Origin: Anastatus disparis
Taxonomy: Eukaryota; Arthropoda; Insecta; Hymenoptera; Eupelmidae
DNA length: 64,000 nt
Assembly: GCA_017163975.1 (NCBI GenBank)
Contig: JAFFSR010000004.1
Span: 8,680,001 to 8,744,000 of the forward strand
Direction of reading: 5' to 3'
Shown: piece after piece, positions 25,371-38,200 of the stretch
Layout: each line of letters begins with the position of its first letter
Position numbering within the stretch: position 1 is the stretch's first letter
Program-made: the position numbers and the translations under genes
The notes under the pieces: model-generated
Seen by the model: only the letters and a program-made list of their open reading frames with translations
Databases searched by the model: none
Told to the model about the DNA's origin: nothing

Positions 25371-26970
25371 AAAAGAGTAAGAATTTTCTTAAGAAATTTT
25401 TTCTAGGACCTGTTTTTACACCTCAAAAAAAACCATTTTATAAAATTTTTATTTTTTTGAACAAAATAAAAATATTAAGGAGCGTCAAAGAAAGAAGCAA
25501 GACTTCAACTTCAAACAAAGAAAGAGAGCATCAATGAAGTATGCAGAAGAATTATTTATGTTGTATTTGTTATTTGGTAAAAAACTTAGAGAAATAAATA
25601 AGCTATTGGTGGTTGGAAATATTAAATTGCAAAGCATATTTTAGATTTTAAATTATGTGAAGACAATAAGTGAAATAACAAAGGAGGTACTTGATGTTCT
25701 ATTCATGATTACAAGCGAAGTGTTAAAGATACAGACTGCTAAATATTCAGTAATGAAGAGTTACACGACTAAATACTCGGAAAGATAGGAACTATCCATC
25801 ATAATTATTAGAGTTTTAAAATCTTTATAAAAATGGACAATAATACGAAGAATATAAAAGACAAAGTGTAACCAAGAGTATAAGGCGACTGTATTAAATA
25901 TTTCATCTGGAATTAGTATGTTCCACGTTGCGGAAGTTAACGTAATATGAGTAATAAATAAAAGAATAAAAATACTTTTATAAATATAGGGAAAATAATA
26001 ATTATAGTATAATCTAGTTAATGGATGATAAAAAAAATATTTTATGTAATTTTCATGTATTAAAACGGGAATTCAATATATTATATTTTTTCAAAGAAAC
26101 AATGAAGTGGAATACATTTTTAATTTTTTCAAAAATAAATATTCTCGACAATTGTACATATCAGCTGTTAAAAAAGTACAAAAGTTTCAATCTATACTAG
26201 ATTGTCAAATATGAATTTTGAATACCTATACTTCTTTAACTCTTTTATTACACATAAAAAATTTGCTACTGTAATAGTTTGCACAAAAATGTAAATAGTA
26301 ACGTTTGTGAAAGTAGTCATAAGTGAGAGTAACTAAAGTATATTTTTACTCATTTCTTTTTTTCGAAGTCACACATAAATCATAATATTTACCAATAACA
26401 ATTATTTTATAATTAAATGAATTTGTTTCTTTGCTTTTATTCAATGTAGATATAAGTATTTGATACTATTAACTAGAATAACACTTCGAAACCTTATTAT
26501 TAAATTTTAAAAGTGAGTTCATCAACAATTTATAATAATAAAATAATTAAATTTCATTAGCACAATCCTGTAAAATATCAGTAACCCACAATATAATTAA
26601 ACATTAAATAATTGTTATAATATTTTAATTATTTTATTATATCTTCAATATCATATGCGCCAAATATAATATCTGCAGCTACTAAAAAATATAAAGTTTT
26701 TACGGTTTAAACAAAAATTTTTTTAATCAATTATAAAATAAAATATTTCTAAATATTAATAAGAAATTTAATGAAAATATATTACTAGAACTCTAAATAT
26801 AGAAATGATATTTTATGAAAACTTTGCAAAGCAATATATAAATCTTTTCATTAATTCATAAAGTTTTTTTTATAAATTCTTTTATAGTTCCAATGTTACA
26901 TTATTAAATGGATAGAACTGTTTTTGTGTTTTGCAATATGTTTCAAACCTATTTTAAATATATTCTTTAC
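25371..26970. other. AT-rich non-coding DNA, no gene seen
   Basis: After the array ends there is no supported exon or repeat family in this stretch. Short open frames are AT-driven. Confidence 0.5.
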
Positions 26971-26974
26971 AAAG

Positions 26975-27248
26975 ACAAAATTCTAACCAACGGCAAACTT
27001 ACCGTCCACACCAACCGCAATATGATGCGAGTTACGTACAAGAAGAAGATGTGGACAAAACGTACCAAGCAGCAAGAAAACAGTCACAACCACCACCTCG
27101 TCGAGGTAGGTCAGGAGGCCAGAAACAAACTGGTACTAGAAAAGGATTTAATGCAAAAAGATTTGAAACGCACCGAGATAATAACAACAATGAATCTGGT
27201 GCTGAATTAAGTAAAGTATATGTAGACGATGGCGTATTTAATGTATAA
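26975..27248 (+). CDS. Isolated terminal-exon-like ORF, Gln/Arg/Gly-rich, unknown
   Basis: One frame is open from an in-frame stop at 26955 to TAA 27246-27248 and could begin at an acceptor AG at 26973-26974. It encodes about 90 residues with an RGG-like stretch (PPPRRGRSGGQKQTG), Gln-rich runs (NQRQTYRPHQPQYDASY) and the end SKVYVDDGVFNV. This composition and its codon use are unlike random AT-rich DNA and suggest an RNA-binding-protein tail. No partner exon was found nearby on this strand, so it is either the last exon of a gene with very long introns or a processed fragment. The overlapping frame starting at 26908 is a shadow. Confidence 0.4.
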
Positions 27249-29980
27249 TGTATATATTAAATATAAAGTATGCGATATACATTTTTTAAGTGACAAAAAT
27301 GATTTTTGCATCCTTCAACATATTTCTTAATGAATTTATGGTTTATTGGTATATGATTATAGAAATTATTGTCAACTGATGATTACATTATGTGAATCAA
27401 AGATAATTGTGAAAATTTATATTCAATTGATTTCATCATAAGAGATACATTATTCCATAATCATTAATTAACACTGTATTTTAAGTGTTTCGAGATCAAT
27501 AATTGATAATTTTTCAAAATTGATATTTTGAGATAGGTCAAATTTGAAAAATGCCTAATATAATTTATACTTTACTGGATTAGGTAACTATATAATATAA
27601 TATAGAATCCAATACCATTAAACTTACGCATATGCTAAATATTTGTCAATACATAACAAGATGAATATCAGCAAAAAGAGGTGTGCGTAAAATATGTTAT
27701 TGAATGGTTAATTTATTTTCAAACAATAAAGTAAAAATTGCATTTAAGCCACAGCAAAATTGCATACAATATCCATTCATAAACATGGCTTTGCAGTTTC
27801 AGATATATTGTAAAACAACTAAGTTGATCTTAATATAAAAGAAACGTTGATCAATTATGACTGTTTTTCAAATACATTGAATCAGTCCATAGCATATTTG
27901 TTGAATAAATTTTCAAAGTTCATTGTAGAAGTTCTCAACAATGCTATAAAAGTTCAAGTGCAGAAGTTTATAAAGATGTAAGAAATAATTGTCTGCATTC
28001 GAAAATTTATAAGATTTTGTTATAAATTAAAGCCGAGTGCAGCAAATTTTTTTAGAATGTGAAGGCTCTATAGTTTCTCTCAAGTTTTATTCTGGAATAA
28101 TCAATAGATGACATTTTAAGACCTTCAAAAATACTTTACATTATACTAATAATACTTTTCTCAATTAATTATTAGTAAGTGTTTGATTATGTTGTCATCA
28201 GTATAAAACTGCTAATTTTTAAATATATTATTCAAAGTTTGAAACTTATACAAATCACAAATATTGAGTAAAAATTAATATAAATTTTAGCGTTACCATG
28301 ATTTCAGAATGAAAATAGTTTATATATTGCATAACAGAAGTGTCACTTTATAGTTAAAAATATGTATTAATTTTCAACATTTAAAATTTAATAATTAAAA
28401 ATAAATAAATTTATTTTAATATTTCATTAAAATTTATATTATATATTATTATACAAAGTTATATTTTTTTATTGATGCAGATATTACTAACTTAATTTTT
28501 TCTCAAACCTCATAGGAGTAAAAAAAATTAGCTATAATTTTTCTCAATTCAATACAACGTAATTATTAATTCAATAACTATATTAAGTAATTCATTTAAA
28601 AATACTATGAAAAGTAAACATTCTAATCAAATTTTCTTAGATCAAAATAAGTATTGTAAGAGATTTTTTGTTTATTGAAAATAGTGAATTTAAATATTCA
28701 TTACTTTGCTATTATTTATTACCTTAATGTGTAAAATATTCGATGTTTTTAGCTCTATTAAATTTTTTTTTATTCTGATATTTGTTTGCTTTAGAAATGA
28801 TTAAGTCATAATATACTATTTGTATGTACAATAAATAATTTGTTTTAAACTTTGATATACAGTTTGGCTTTTTATTTCTTTTTTTGATCTTTACGCAACT
28901 TTTTATATTTAAATTTTTTTTTTATTTTGCTTCAAATAACTTTTTTTTTTGTTTCAATATTTTTAATACTTTTTGTTTTAATATTTTTTTTTAAATCGTT
29001 CAATTTTAAATTTTACTTTTCGATCTTGTTTACATAAATGAAACGCATAACAAATTATCAAAACTTATCAAAACATTTTAATTTTTTCTAAATTTGAATG
29101 GACTTTGTCAAACTCTCAAATTAAAGTCGAAACATTTCAATTGAATTATCATCACATTCTATAATAAAGAAAATTAAACTCTTTTAATAAATTGAATTAA
29201 AATGTTTTGATTTACAAATCTATTTCAGTACAATAAAATTAGAAATAAACAGCTACAATTCATTGTGATGAATTATAAATAAATTATTAAATTTTTGTGT
29301 GACATGAAAAGAAGAATCACAAATAAATTAAAAATCAATTTTGCAAGATATTGTTACATTTAAAGCAAACTATCATTGAGCAAGTTAAAATGTTGTATTC
29401 TCATAAAGGATAGAAATCCCATAAAGTATAGATATCCTCTACTGATATTCTGAACTAAAATCGATTGTATATCGATTCTGGTATCTTGAATTGTATTAAA
29501 TTATTCTTTGTATATAATAATGCACAAATATATTTTATTATTTTATAGAAATATTATATTATATCATCAAGCGTAATAATACAATTATATGAAAATATTA
29601 CTTATTTGCATTTCAAGTAATTCAATTTTGAAAAATTTTAAATATTGTAAAATCTTTTAAAGTTTGATATAAAATTTGAAAAATAATTCTTACATAAAAT
29701 AAGATTAAAATGAATAGTGATCATAAAATATTACGATCTATATTTTAAAATTATAATGATAATCTTTAAAAAACATGCTATGTTAAAACAAAATATTCAT
29801 TATTCTGATTGATATTTTATTGTGTGCTTATTTTGAGGTTATATTATTAAATTAATATAAAAATGAATATTATATTCTAACGATTCATTCTCTTTTAAAT
29901 TCTATTATGAAACGAAACAGAACAACACGAAAATTCTTTAATCAAGTATTTTTTTAATTTTTACTATTATTATATAAAAG
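27249..29980. other. AT-rich non-coding DNA, no gene seen
   Basis: No supported exon, RNA gene or repeat family recognised. It includes thymine-rich runs near 28.9 kb. Confidence 0.5.
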
Positions 29981-29985
29981 AAAAA

Positions 29986-30123
29986 TTACTTATCTGTAAT
30001 TGTCGGCTGATGAATCCTCTGTGATATTATCACGTAGTTATTTTTATTAAACAAAGATTCCTCATGGAATGACTTAGTACTTTTGGGTTTGCCTTCGAAA
30101 TTGTAGATCATTCTGGAAACCAT
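29986..30123 (-). CDS. Candidate short coding exon, unknown product
   Basis: On the minus strand an ATG at 30123 opens 45 codons of ordinary-looking protein (MVSRMIYNFEGKPKSTKSFH, ending IISQRIHQPTITDK). The end of the frame overlaps a good donor, AGATAA|GTAATT, so it may continue into another exon. Just upstream on the same strand there is a perfect branch-point TACTAAC (plus-strand 30156-30162) about 20 bases before an AG, so the ATG exon could follow a spliced leader from the promoter-like region at 30.34-30.66 kb. No downstream exon was identified and no family recognised. Confidence 0.35.
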   Translation of the reverse strand: MVSRMIYNFEGKPKSTKSFHEESLFNKNNYVIISQRIHQPTITDK

Positions 30124-30339
30124 AGTTGTAACGTCAGATGCTTAGATAAACCTGTTGTTAGTACTTTTAAAACAAAAAATAATGAAAGACTATAAATATT
30201 ATTTCCTTCACTTATTACAATTTTTAAAAAATAATTAAAAGCAAATCAAACAAAATGTTTTAACTCACCTATTAATGGTTTAAATTATTCCTTATTTAAC
30301 AGAATATTTCATTTCTGCAAAACGTATTGATTGTGTAAA

Positions 30340-30660
30340 CTACAAATTTTTGGATGTGCTAACCACGAGGCCGGTAAGGAGTATAATGGCGTCGCTCATA
30401 CAGTTAAACCTTGCTTCGTACAACTTCCTTTTCTCCCTTCCAACTGTTTTTTGTTCTTCTTTCGGTTACTGTATCTCACATAGAAAGTTCTACAACTGCG
30501 CCACTCTGCGCATACTATTCGTTGTCTCTCGTCTTTCTTTGTCCAGTCTGAGGGCGCGCAGATCCATTGAATTTTACAGCAATGCATTATGGGAAAATTC
30601 CGGCAACAATGGAGAAATGCGCGGGCTTCTGAACTGCACAATTAACGCCACCTAGTGAAT
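30340..30660. promoter_or_regulatory. GC-rich promoter-like island with ZNF143/Staf-like motif
   Basis: This island is clearly richer in GC and CG than its flanks. Minus-strand TTCCCATAATGCA (plus-strand about 30586-30598) matches the core of the vertebrate Staf/ZNF143 promoter element, which is conserved in animals. Overlapping open frames occur on both strands (30350-30655 plus, 30396-30641 minus); neither looks like a known protein, so I treat them as composition effects. The likely role is a transcription start for the minus-strand exon at 30.0-30.1 kb, or a bidirectional promoter. Confidence 0.4.
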
Positions 30661-33600
30661 ATACAAAACTCAATTAAGATTTTATAGTAAATATTATATT
30701 TTTTTCTTTTTTAAATAAATATGTAATAATATAATCTTGATTGAAGTAATTTAATTGATAATCTTATAAAATCTATATTTTAGAACAATAATATAAAATT
30801 AATTATTAAACATTAAGAATTTGATAATTTCAAAATGCCTATAACTTTTTATATAATATTAGTCCCTAATAATTTGAATTTAATCTTTTAAACAATTATT
30901 AGACTCATTCATTTTATTTCTATTAAAAATAATATTTATAGATTTTATTTGTTATCGTAGAAGCATTTCATGTTAATAATAATTATGAAAAATGAAAAGT
31001 CTGTTATGTAAATAAAAGTAATTCTAAATTTTCTTTAAAATTAAAGCAATAAATTATTGAATAGCGTCCTTGGAAATTTACCGTTGACACAAAAATCCAT
31101 TGGTTTATCGACATATCTTATAATTTCTTCACAAGAAACGGTTTAAAGAGGGTCAGGTAATACAATACAAATTCACATCTGTCGAGTAAGAAACTGAAGA
31201 ACGGCGGGGATTTTTGCAAGGACAGATCTTAAACGAAAATTTGCATTTCGCAGGTATATAAGCTAATGCGCTTATTTGAACCTCGTAAAGTCTTTAGTTT
31301 ATTCAAAATTTAAAATAACTTTTTTTAACAAACTTGTTTTATTTATTTATTTTTTTTTCATTTTATAAGAATAAATTCAAACGAAAACTAGTAAATTTGA
31401 ATTTCGTTTTTTAATTGTTTGAATCCTTAGTAAGGATAAGAAAAATGTAATATACGATTATAATAATATAATTATTTTGATAAAAAGACATTTTACTAAC
31501 AATTTTTTTATATGATACTTTCAATATTTTATGAAAGTTAATTAATATATATTGAATCGACAAAGTTGTCGTTGGTATGATTTTTAATGATACTTCTCTT
31601 CATAATAAAATTTAAACATTGAAAAGTTCTCACAGAAAATGGATTACTTTCAAAGTATATGGTCTGTACTTTTATGAATTCATATATTATACTATTTAAA
31701 AACAATTATTTTTTAACAAATATTTAATATTTTTTTTATAAAAACCCATTAATGAATGGTATTGTGATATAAATATATGTCATATATTGTAAGAAATATT
31801 ATAACCAGCTACTTTGTAATTGAAGTATATTTTGAAAAAAAGGTAAATAATTAATTATGTATAAACATTGTAAGCAAATATGTAAAAACATTTTTTGGAA
31901 CATATATCAAATAGTCGATAAAAATATAACTGAAAATTAATAGAATAGATAAACTCTAAATTATTAAATAATAAGTCTATTTTTATTTTTCAATTATATT
32001 TCAGAATTTTCAGAAGTATGTCAAAAAATATGCAAGTAGCTTTTTTACATCATTTTCAATAATGATCTATTATGGATTATTCTAATCATTAACAATTTTT
32101 CCTAGTGTTTCCTATATTAAAATCTCTTCTTAAATATAAAGAAACGTCAATTTATAGTATATAGCGAATTATTTTAAAAATAAATCATGTAGAAATTTCA
32201 AGAGAATTTTTAAGTAAAATGCTAAATTCCATTTCTTAAGTTGTGAATTAACCTGCTGACTTATTTTGAAATTTGATCGCGCTTTTGTAACAAATTGCAA
32301 CAATAATTTACTATTGCATTCAATTAATTTTGGAATAACTTTTAAACTTATGACTTAATTATTGACATTCCAAGTTTTATTAAATTAAAAGTTAAAAAAA
32401 AAGAAAACAAATGTAATAATATAATGCTTAACTTTGGTTAATCGTATGACTTTGTTTTGCAACTTGTTTTATTTATTCTAATTTGAAATGTTTATTTCAA
32501 AAGATATTCCGTGCTTTCATCCTTTATCGTCCACTTATAACATTCTATGCTCCATAGTCTTTTATTGAATTACTTTAGTTGAAACTGCAACTAAATGCTT
32601 GTGTCGTGCTTTCTATGATCCTAAATTTAATAAAATGTTTATAGAAATTAGTTTTCAAGTCTAAGTTAATGTCTTATTTATTTGATTTAATTATTATTTA
32701 TTACTTCGAAATTTTTTTTAATTTATTTTAATAACAACTGCATTAAAATATTTATTTTTCTATACACTGTTTTTTAATTTAAAATTAATTAAAAATTAAT
32801 AAATTTAAATTGAGCGAAGAGAAATTCTATGGATAAAATTACGGTTTTATTTCAATTGAAGAACATATTTCATTTTCTAAAAATATTATTTTCAATACAC
32901 TTATTTTAAATACACACGTAAATCGTAAAATTTATTTTGTTCATAAAGAATATTAGGCGCATGATAATTTTTATATAAAAACAGTTATGATCCACCATAA
33001 AAGTACAATAATTTAATTCATGAAATATTGTTTTGTTTAAGCGGATAATAAATTACAATTTTACTAATTTCAACTTTTATCTTTTTTATATTACATTGTA
33101 ACTCTAACTTCGAAATACGAACATTTTAATTGTTAATTAGATACAAGTATTCTCAAAATAAAGAAAATTAATAGCACTGCTTTCTATTTTATAGTGTATG
33201 TTAATTTTAAATTCAATATATTTCCTGTATAAAAAAATAATACTTTTATAAAATAATAAGAATAAGCTTGACAGTAAAAGAAAAAGATAATTTATTTCCA
33301 TAATTCTTTTTAAAATCCACACCTAAAACCATGTTTACAAGTAATCTAAATACTTCAATCATAAAGATTTTAATTAATTTTTTAACAGAGTTTGTAAAAT
33401 TACAATAAAAGTCATTCAAAATAAATTAAGTTGATTAATTTAATTACAATGTAATTCATTATATAAGTTTAATTATTTTACATAAAACAACAATTATTAT
33501 TAAATTAAACATAACAATTTTGAACGTTCCTAATCAGCTTTTCATCATCTTACTGTCCGAAAAAATAAAATTTTCAAAATCTTAATAACCTTTTGTAAAT

Positions 33601-34900
33601 ACCTTTTTGAAATTTTTAAAACCAAACCCTAAATCATTAAGACTCAAAGCGTTTATAGAGTACCAACTTTTCCTTCCTGCAAAACTTTTCATTTCTGCAT
33701 TACTTTATGGGTACTATTAGCGCAGGCTAATTTCCAATGCGGCGTTGCCACGATTTCTTTTTTTTTTTTTCGAGAAAAAATATAGTCTACAAACAAGTAC
33801 AAAGTACGTAAAGCGTTAAAAAGGTACGCATTTCAATGTCTCCGAATGTAACGTTAACGATTTATTTAAAATAAGTAGAAAAATATTTTTAAAAATTATG
33901 CGTATTTATTTCTTCAATTTTTACATAAATCATGCATCAATCGAACTTGGAGTTTTTTATGACGTGTTTTTAAAAAAATATTGTTTATATAAATCAATTT
34001 TTAAAAATTAAATAGCTATAAAATTCAATTGCCCTGACTTTTGTTTCATTTAAAATTTAATTAAGTTTTTTCAACCAATTGCAAAAAAATGTTTTATTTA
34101 AAACTATATTATTCATTGAAGTAATGTATTTGTAAAGTAATATAAGCGCATTTGAAATTAATCATCGCATAAATTTTTAGTATATAAATAAATATTTATA
34201 TACTAATAATTAAAAAAAATTATCTTTCTTATTAAACATGACGAAATTAATACTAAATAAATTTAAAATAAAATGAGTGCATTTCAACAATGTACTGCAT
34301 AGAAACCAGGAAAAAATGTGGAAATTAAACTGAAAAGTATTGAATTACGTCGTTAGATAAAGTTCAACAAAGTTCTTCCTATTACAACATTAAATTACAA
34401 ACCATTCATTCAACGGCAGACACACACGCGCGTACACAAAACGCACATAGACAAGAAGAGGCGCAACTGCAATCTCCCCTTTTACAATGCATTTCATTGA
34501 TAAAAAGCCAAAGCCTCGGCAAAATAACAAACAACCAAACCAAAATGAAACAAAAAAAATTCAGAAATTCCCACGAATGAGATGGAAAAAAAAAAATTTT
34601 TTTTTTGTTGAACTGGTTTAATCTTATTTGCAAATTCAAAGTCAATGAAAAATTTTCCCCTTTCTTTAAACATGCACGTATGAACGTAAATTTACGCTTA
34701 TATACCTGCTACTATATACCGCTATACACGCATAAAAACTATGTATACGAGGACGCTAAAAAATTTTTCACTCTGACCCTACATATATATCTATATATAG
34801 TTATTCCATGTCGGCGAAACATAAAAGAAAGATGTTTGAAAAGAGAGAAGAAGCACTTTCACATGTATATATATATATATATATAGAAAAAAAGGTGGGG
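30661..34900. other. AT-rich intergenic DNA, no gene seen
   Basis: No supported exon. A TATATAAG motif lies at about 31254-31261 in a slightly GC-richer patch (31.08-31.29 kb), and another richer patch is at 33.66-33.83 kb; both could be regulatory. A TA microsatellite is at about 34866-34885. Confidence 0.45.
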
Positions 34901-34954
34901 AGTAGAAGCGAAACTAACATGGTGGAATTTGGTATTGGTTGGAAAGAAGTGCCC

Positions 34955-34990
34955 TTTTATACAAACCAATATGTATTTTAAGTCAGTACG
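34955..34990 (+). promoter_or_regulatory. Candidate TATA/initiator promoter of the lachesin-like gene
   Basis: TTTTATAC at 34955-34962 is followed about 28 bases later by the insect initiator AGTCAGTACG (A at 34985). The ATG of the lachesin-like gene follows at 35257, which would give a leader of about 270 bases. Spacing and orientation are right for a core promoter; there is no direct evidence of use. Confidence 0.4.
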
Positions 34991-35256
34991 TTGTTAGTGT
35001 GCGACCTATGAGGAACCACCCATAATACTAAACTTATTTCTAATAAAAAATCGTTTCGCCAGATGAGCTTCGCTGTAGGCTCGTACCACGACAAAATAAT
35101 CCCAAAGAGTTTTTTTTATATATAGTTAGTTTTTTTTTTAACTCATTTAAACTGTGATATTTAAGCGAAAAATAAATAAATAAACTTACATGAATTTTTA
35201 TAATTTATAAATAAAATATTTTTTTTTAATATAAAATATAAAACAAGTTTTATTTA

Positions 35257-38200
35257 ATGGACAAAATGAAGGGACCAAATACTATGGTGATTTTTGGCGT
35301 TCTATACTGTTGTTTCGTTCTGATGCCGTTCGGTATGTATTTTCATTAAAAAACGGAAAAAAGAAAATTTTTTTTAATCAATGCGATTTTTTTTATCGAT
35401 ACAAAAAAATATTAATATTATGATAAAAAAAATAAATAAACAATTAATTTACAATTTGATAAATCTAACTTATTTAACAATAATCGTATAAACAATCGAT
35501 CAATTTTATTAAAATAAAGTCGATTGATTAGTCAATGGAACGTAATTATTGTTAAATGAATAAAAAAAATTTGTTTTTAATTATATAGTTTTTTATCTTC
35601 ATCGACGATTTATTTAGAATGTTGAAACAAAGACGATAGATTCAGTTGCAATGGTTTTGTTTGTTTTTTTAATGAAGCATTTTACAGTTAGGTAACCTAC
35701 TTTGTTCACTTTTTATAACAATAACTAGTTAAAATTTTTTATGGAATTAACAAGTTTTAGTATTTAACTATTTTCACAATAAATGTTAAATTTTATTACT
35801 ATTTGTAGATTTTAAAACCCTTTCAGAACGGAATTTTCATTTCATCATGAAAAGTTCTGATAACCGTTTAGCGATGATAAGTGCTCATTTATTAAGCAAA
35901 TTTTGCGATAAAAAATTTTTTTTTTCATTTTTTCTTTTTAATTTTTCTCAGTTTCTATCAAAGATATAATAACTTAGGCCCTCAGTTTGAGATCGGAAAT
36001 AGTCGACTTCAATCTAATACACATATTTTTTTTACAAAATTTGAAGCCACTTTTGCACAATTTCAAAAAAAACCAAAAAATGTCAATGTTTATTGTAATG
36101 TACATTGGTTCTGAAAGGGTTAAATAACAATATAATTGAGAATTTCAGAAAAATTAGAATTTAAAATTAGTTATTTTTTAATGTTAATTAATTTGTTGAT
36201 TAAAATTAATATTTTATTTATTTTTAAAAGTTTTTCAAATTTTATTACAAATGATATTCGAATTTAACTTAAGATACAGCAAATTTTCTAAATAATCTAA
36301 TTATTTTACGTGAAAAAATTTTTAATTATAAATTTATATTATAGTAAAATTTTTAATATTAATCTCTTATTTCTATTTCTAAATAAAAAAAAAATAAAAA
36401 CTTGAGGATAAAAAAATCATTTGAATCCATAAAAATTACGAAAAATACAAAACCACTATCAATGAATATTTTCTTTCTCAATGAACGTACTCATAAATAC
36501 ATAAAAAAAAAGAAGATAAAGACAAGAAGCCAAGCATCTTCAACATATCATTTTTTTCAGCATCGTGTAATCAACAAAAACCCGTTATATCCCACATATC
36601 GGAGGAACAAATCAAGGAAATCGGCGAAGAAGTTGAATTTAACTGTACGGTACAAAATACTGGAAATTATCCAATATTATGGATGAAACTTGATAAGGCT
36701 CGTTTGCTCGGTGTTCCATTATCATCGAAAGATACACTGATCATTTTCGATCAAAGGTACTCCGTTAAATTCGATACAACGACCTCAACTTATTCATTGA
36801 AAGTACGTATTTACTTATTTGTTTAAAATTTTATTAGCACGTAATAATTATTATCTTGCGATTCGTTATAATTTATATGAAATTTATCGTTTGGCTTTGA
36901 TATTGAATTCTACGAAGGGCTTTTTTTTCTCATCGCGTTGATACTTTTTATCTTAATATGTTTATATATTAACTATAAGCTATGATTAAAATGATCGTTT
37001 TGATTTTCGCGAATTATTAATGGGATACCATTCATTTGATGATAAAACACACGATGAGGGAATTTTATCAGCATAATTTAAATTATAGAAACTAATGCTT
37101 ATTTTATTGCTATTCAAATTACCAGTGAAAATCATTTTTTAAACTCTGCGCGAAAAAGCATCCACTATTCGCGTCTCGTGTAAAAAAAGTCGTATATTCA
37201 CCACGGGAGTAAATGAAAAATGCCTTAAATCGTATGTTTGTTTACAATTTACATACGATTTAGGACATTTTTCGTTTTTACTATACCTAGGTGAATAACA
37301 TACTATTTTTCAAATATTCACTCAAAATTTAATAACATAAAAATTAATAATTTTTCAAAATATTCAAGTATTAAAAAATTTTTCTAAATACAAAATTTTA
37401 AAATTCCCATGAATTTTTCGATTTAACAATATTATCAATTCTTTAAATTTTTCCGTTTTAGATAAAAGACTTGCAAGAAACTGATACAGGTTATTATCAA
37501 TGCCAAGTACTGGTTGACGTTAACAACAAAGTATCAGCAGAAGTTGAATTGCAAATACGTCGACCACCAACGATCAATCCCAATACTACAAGTTCGGTTA
37601 ATGTGACCGAGGGTCAGCAAATACAATTGACTTGTAATGCCGATGGTTTTCCAGTGCCAAGAATATCATGGAAACGTGAAAATGATCTGCTGTTGCCATC
37701 GACCGGTGCTATTTATCGGTAATATATTTTAATGATTTGAAATCAGAATTATATAAAATCAAAACTGTTTTAAAAAATCTAAGATTATAATAATAATAAT
37801 GCAAAAAATATAAAATCGATATAGTTGAATTTATTTTAAAAAATTTTTCATTTCATTTTAAAGTTTTTAAAATGAAATTTCAAAATAAAAAATAATATTT
37901 AAAATATTTTTTATATCTATAATTAATTAAAAAATTTTAATCGATTCATAAGAAAAATAACCACAATAAAAAATTAATATCCATTGAAATCCTCAAAACT
38001 TATTAGATCACAATAATATTACGGAATTTCAAAAATTCTAATGAAAACCAATAAATAAAGAGAAAAAAATAAAAGTTATAAGTAAAAAATGTAACTAACC
38101 TCATATAATTATTCCACAGTGGCAATGACCTGATCATACCAAAAGCCCATCGTGACGATCGCGGTGTGTATTATTGCATAGCTGAAAATGGCGTAGGTGT

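Noticed and set aside
26908..27210. 100-codon plus-strand frame MDRTVFVFCNMF
   Set aside because: The overlapping frame ending at 27248 has an RGG-type, better-balanced composition and a possible acceptor; this one is AT-driven at the start and shifted later.
30350..30655. 101-codon plus-strand frame and 81-codon minus-strand frame
   Set aside because: They overlap on opposite strands in a GC island and match no family I know; a promoter region explains them better.
34605..34886. 93-codon plus-strand frame
   Set aside because: Low-complexity, ends in a TA microsatellite, and lies upstream of the likely promoter of the lachesin-like gene.
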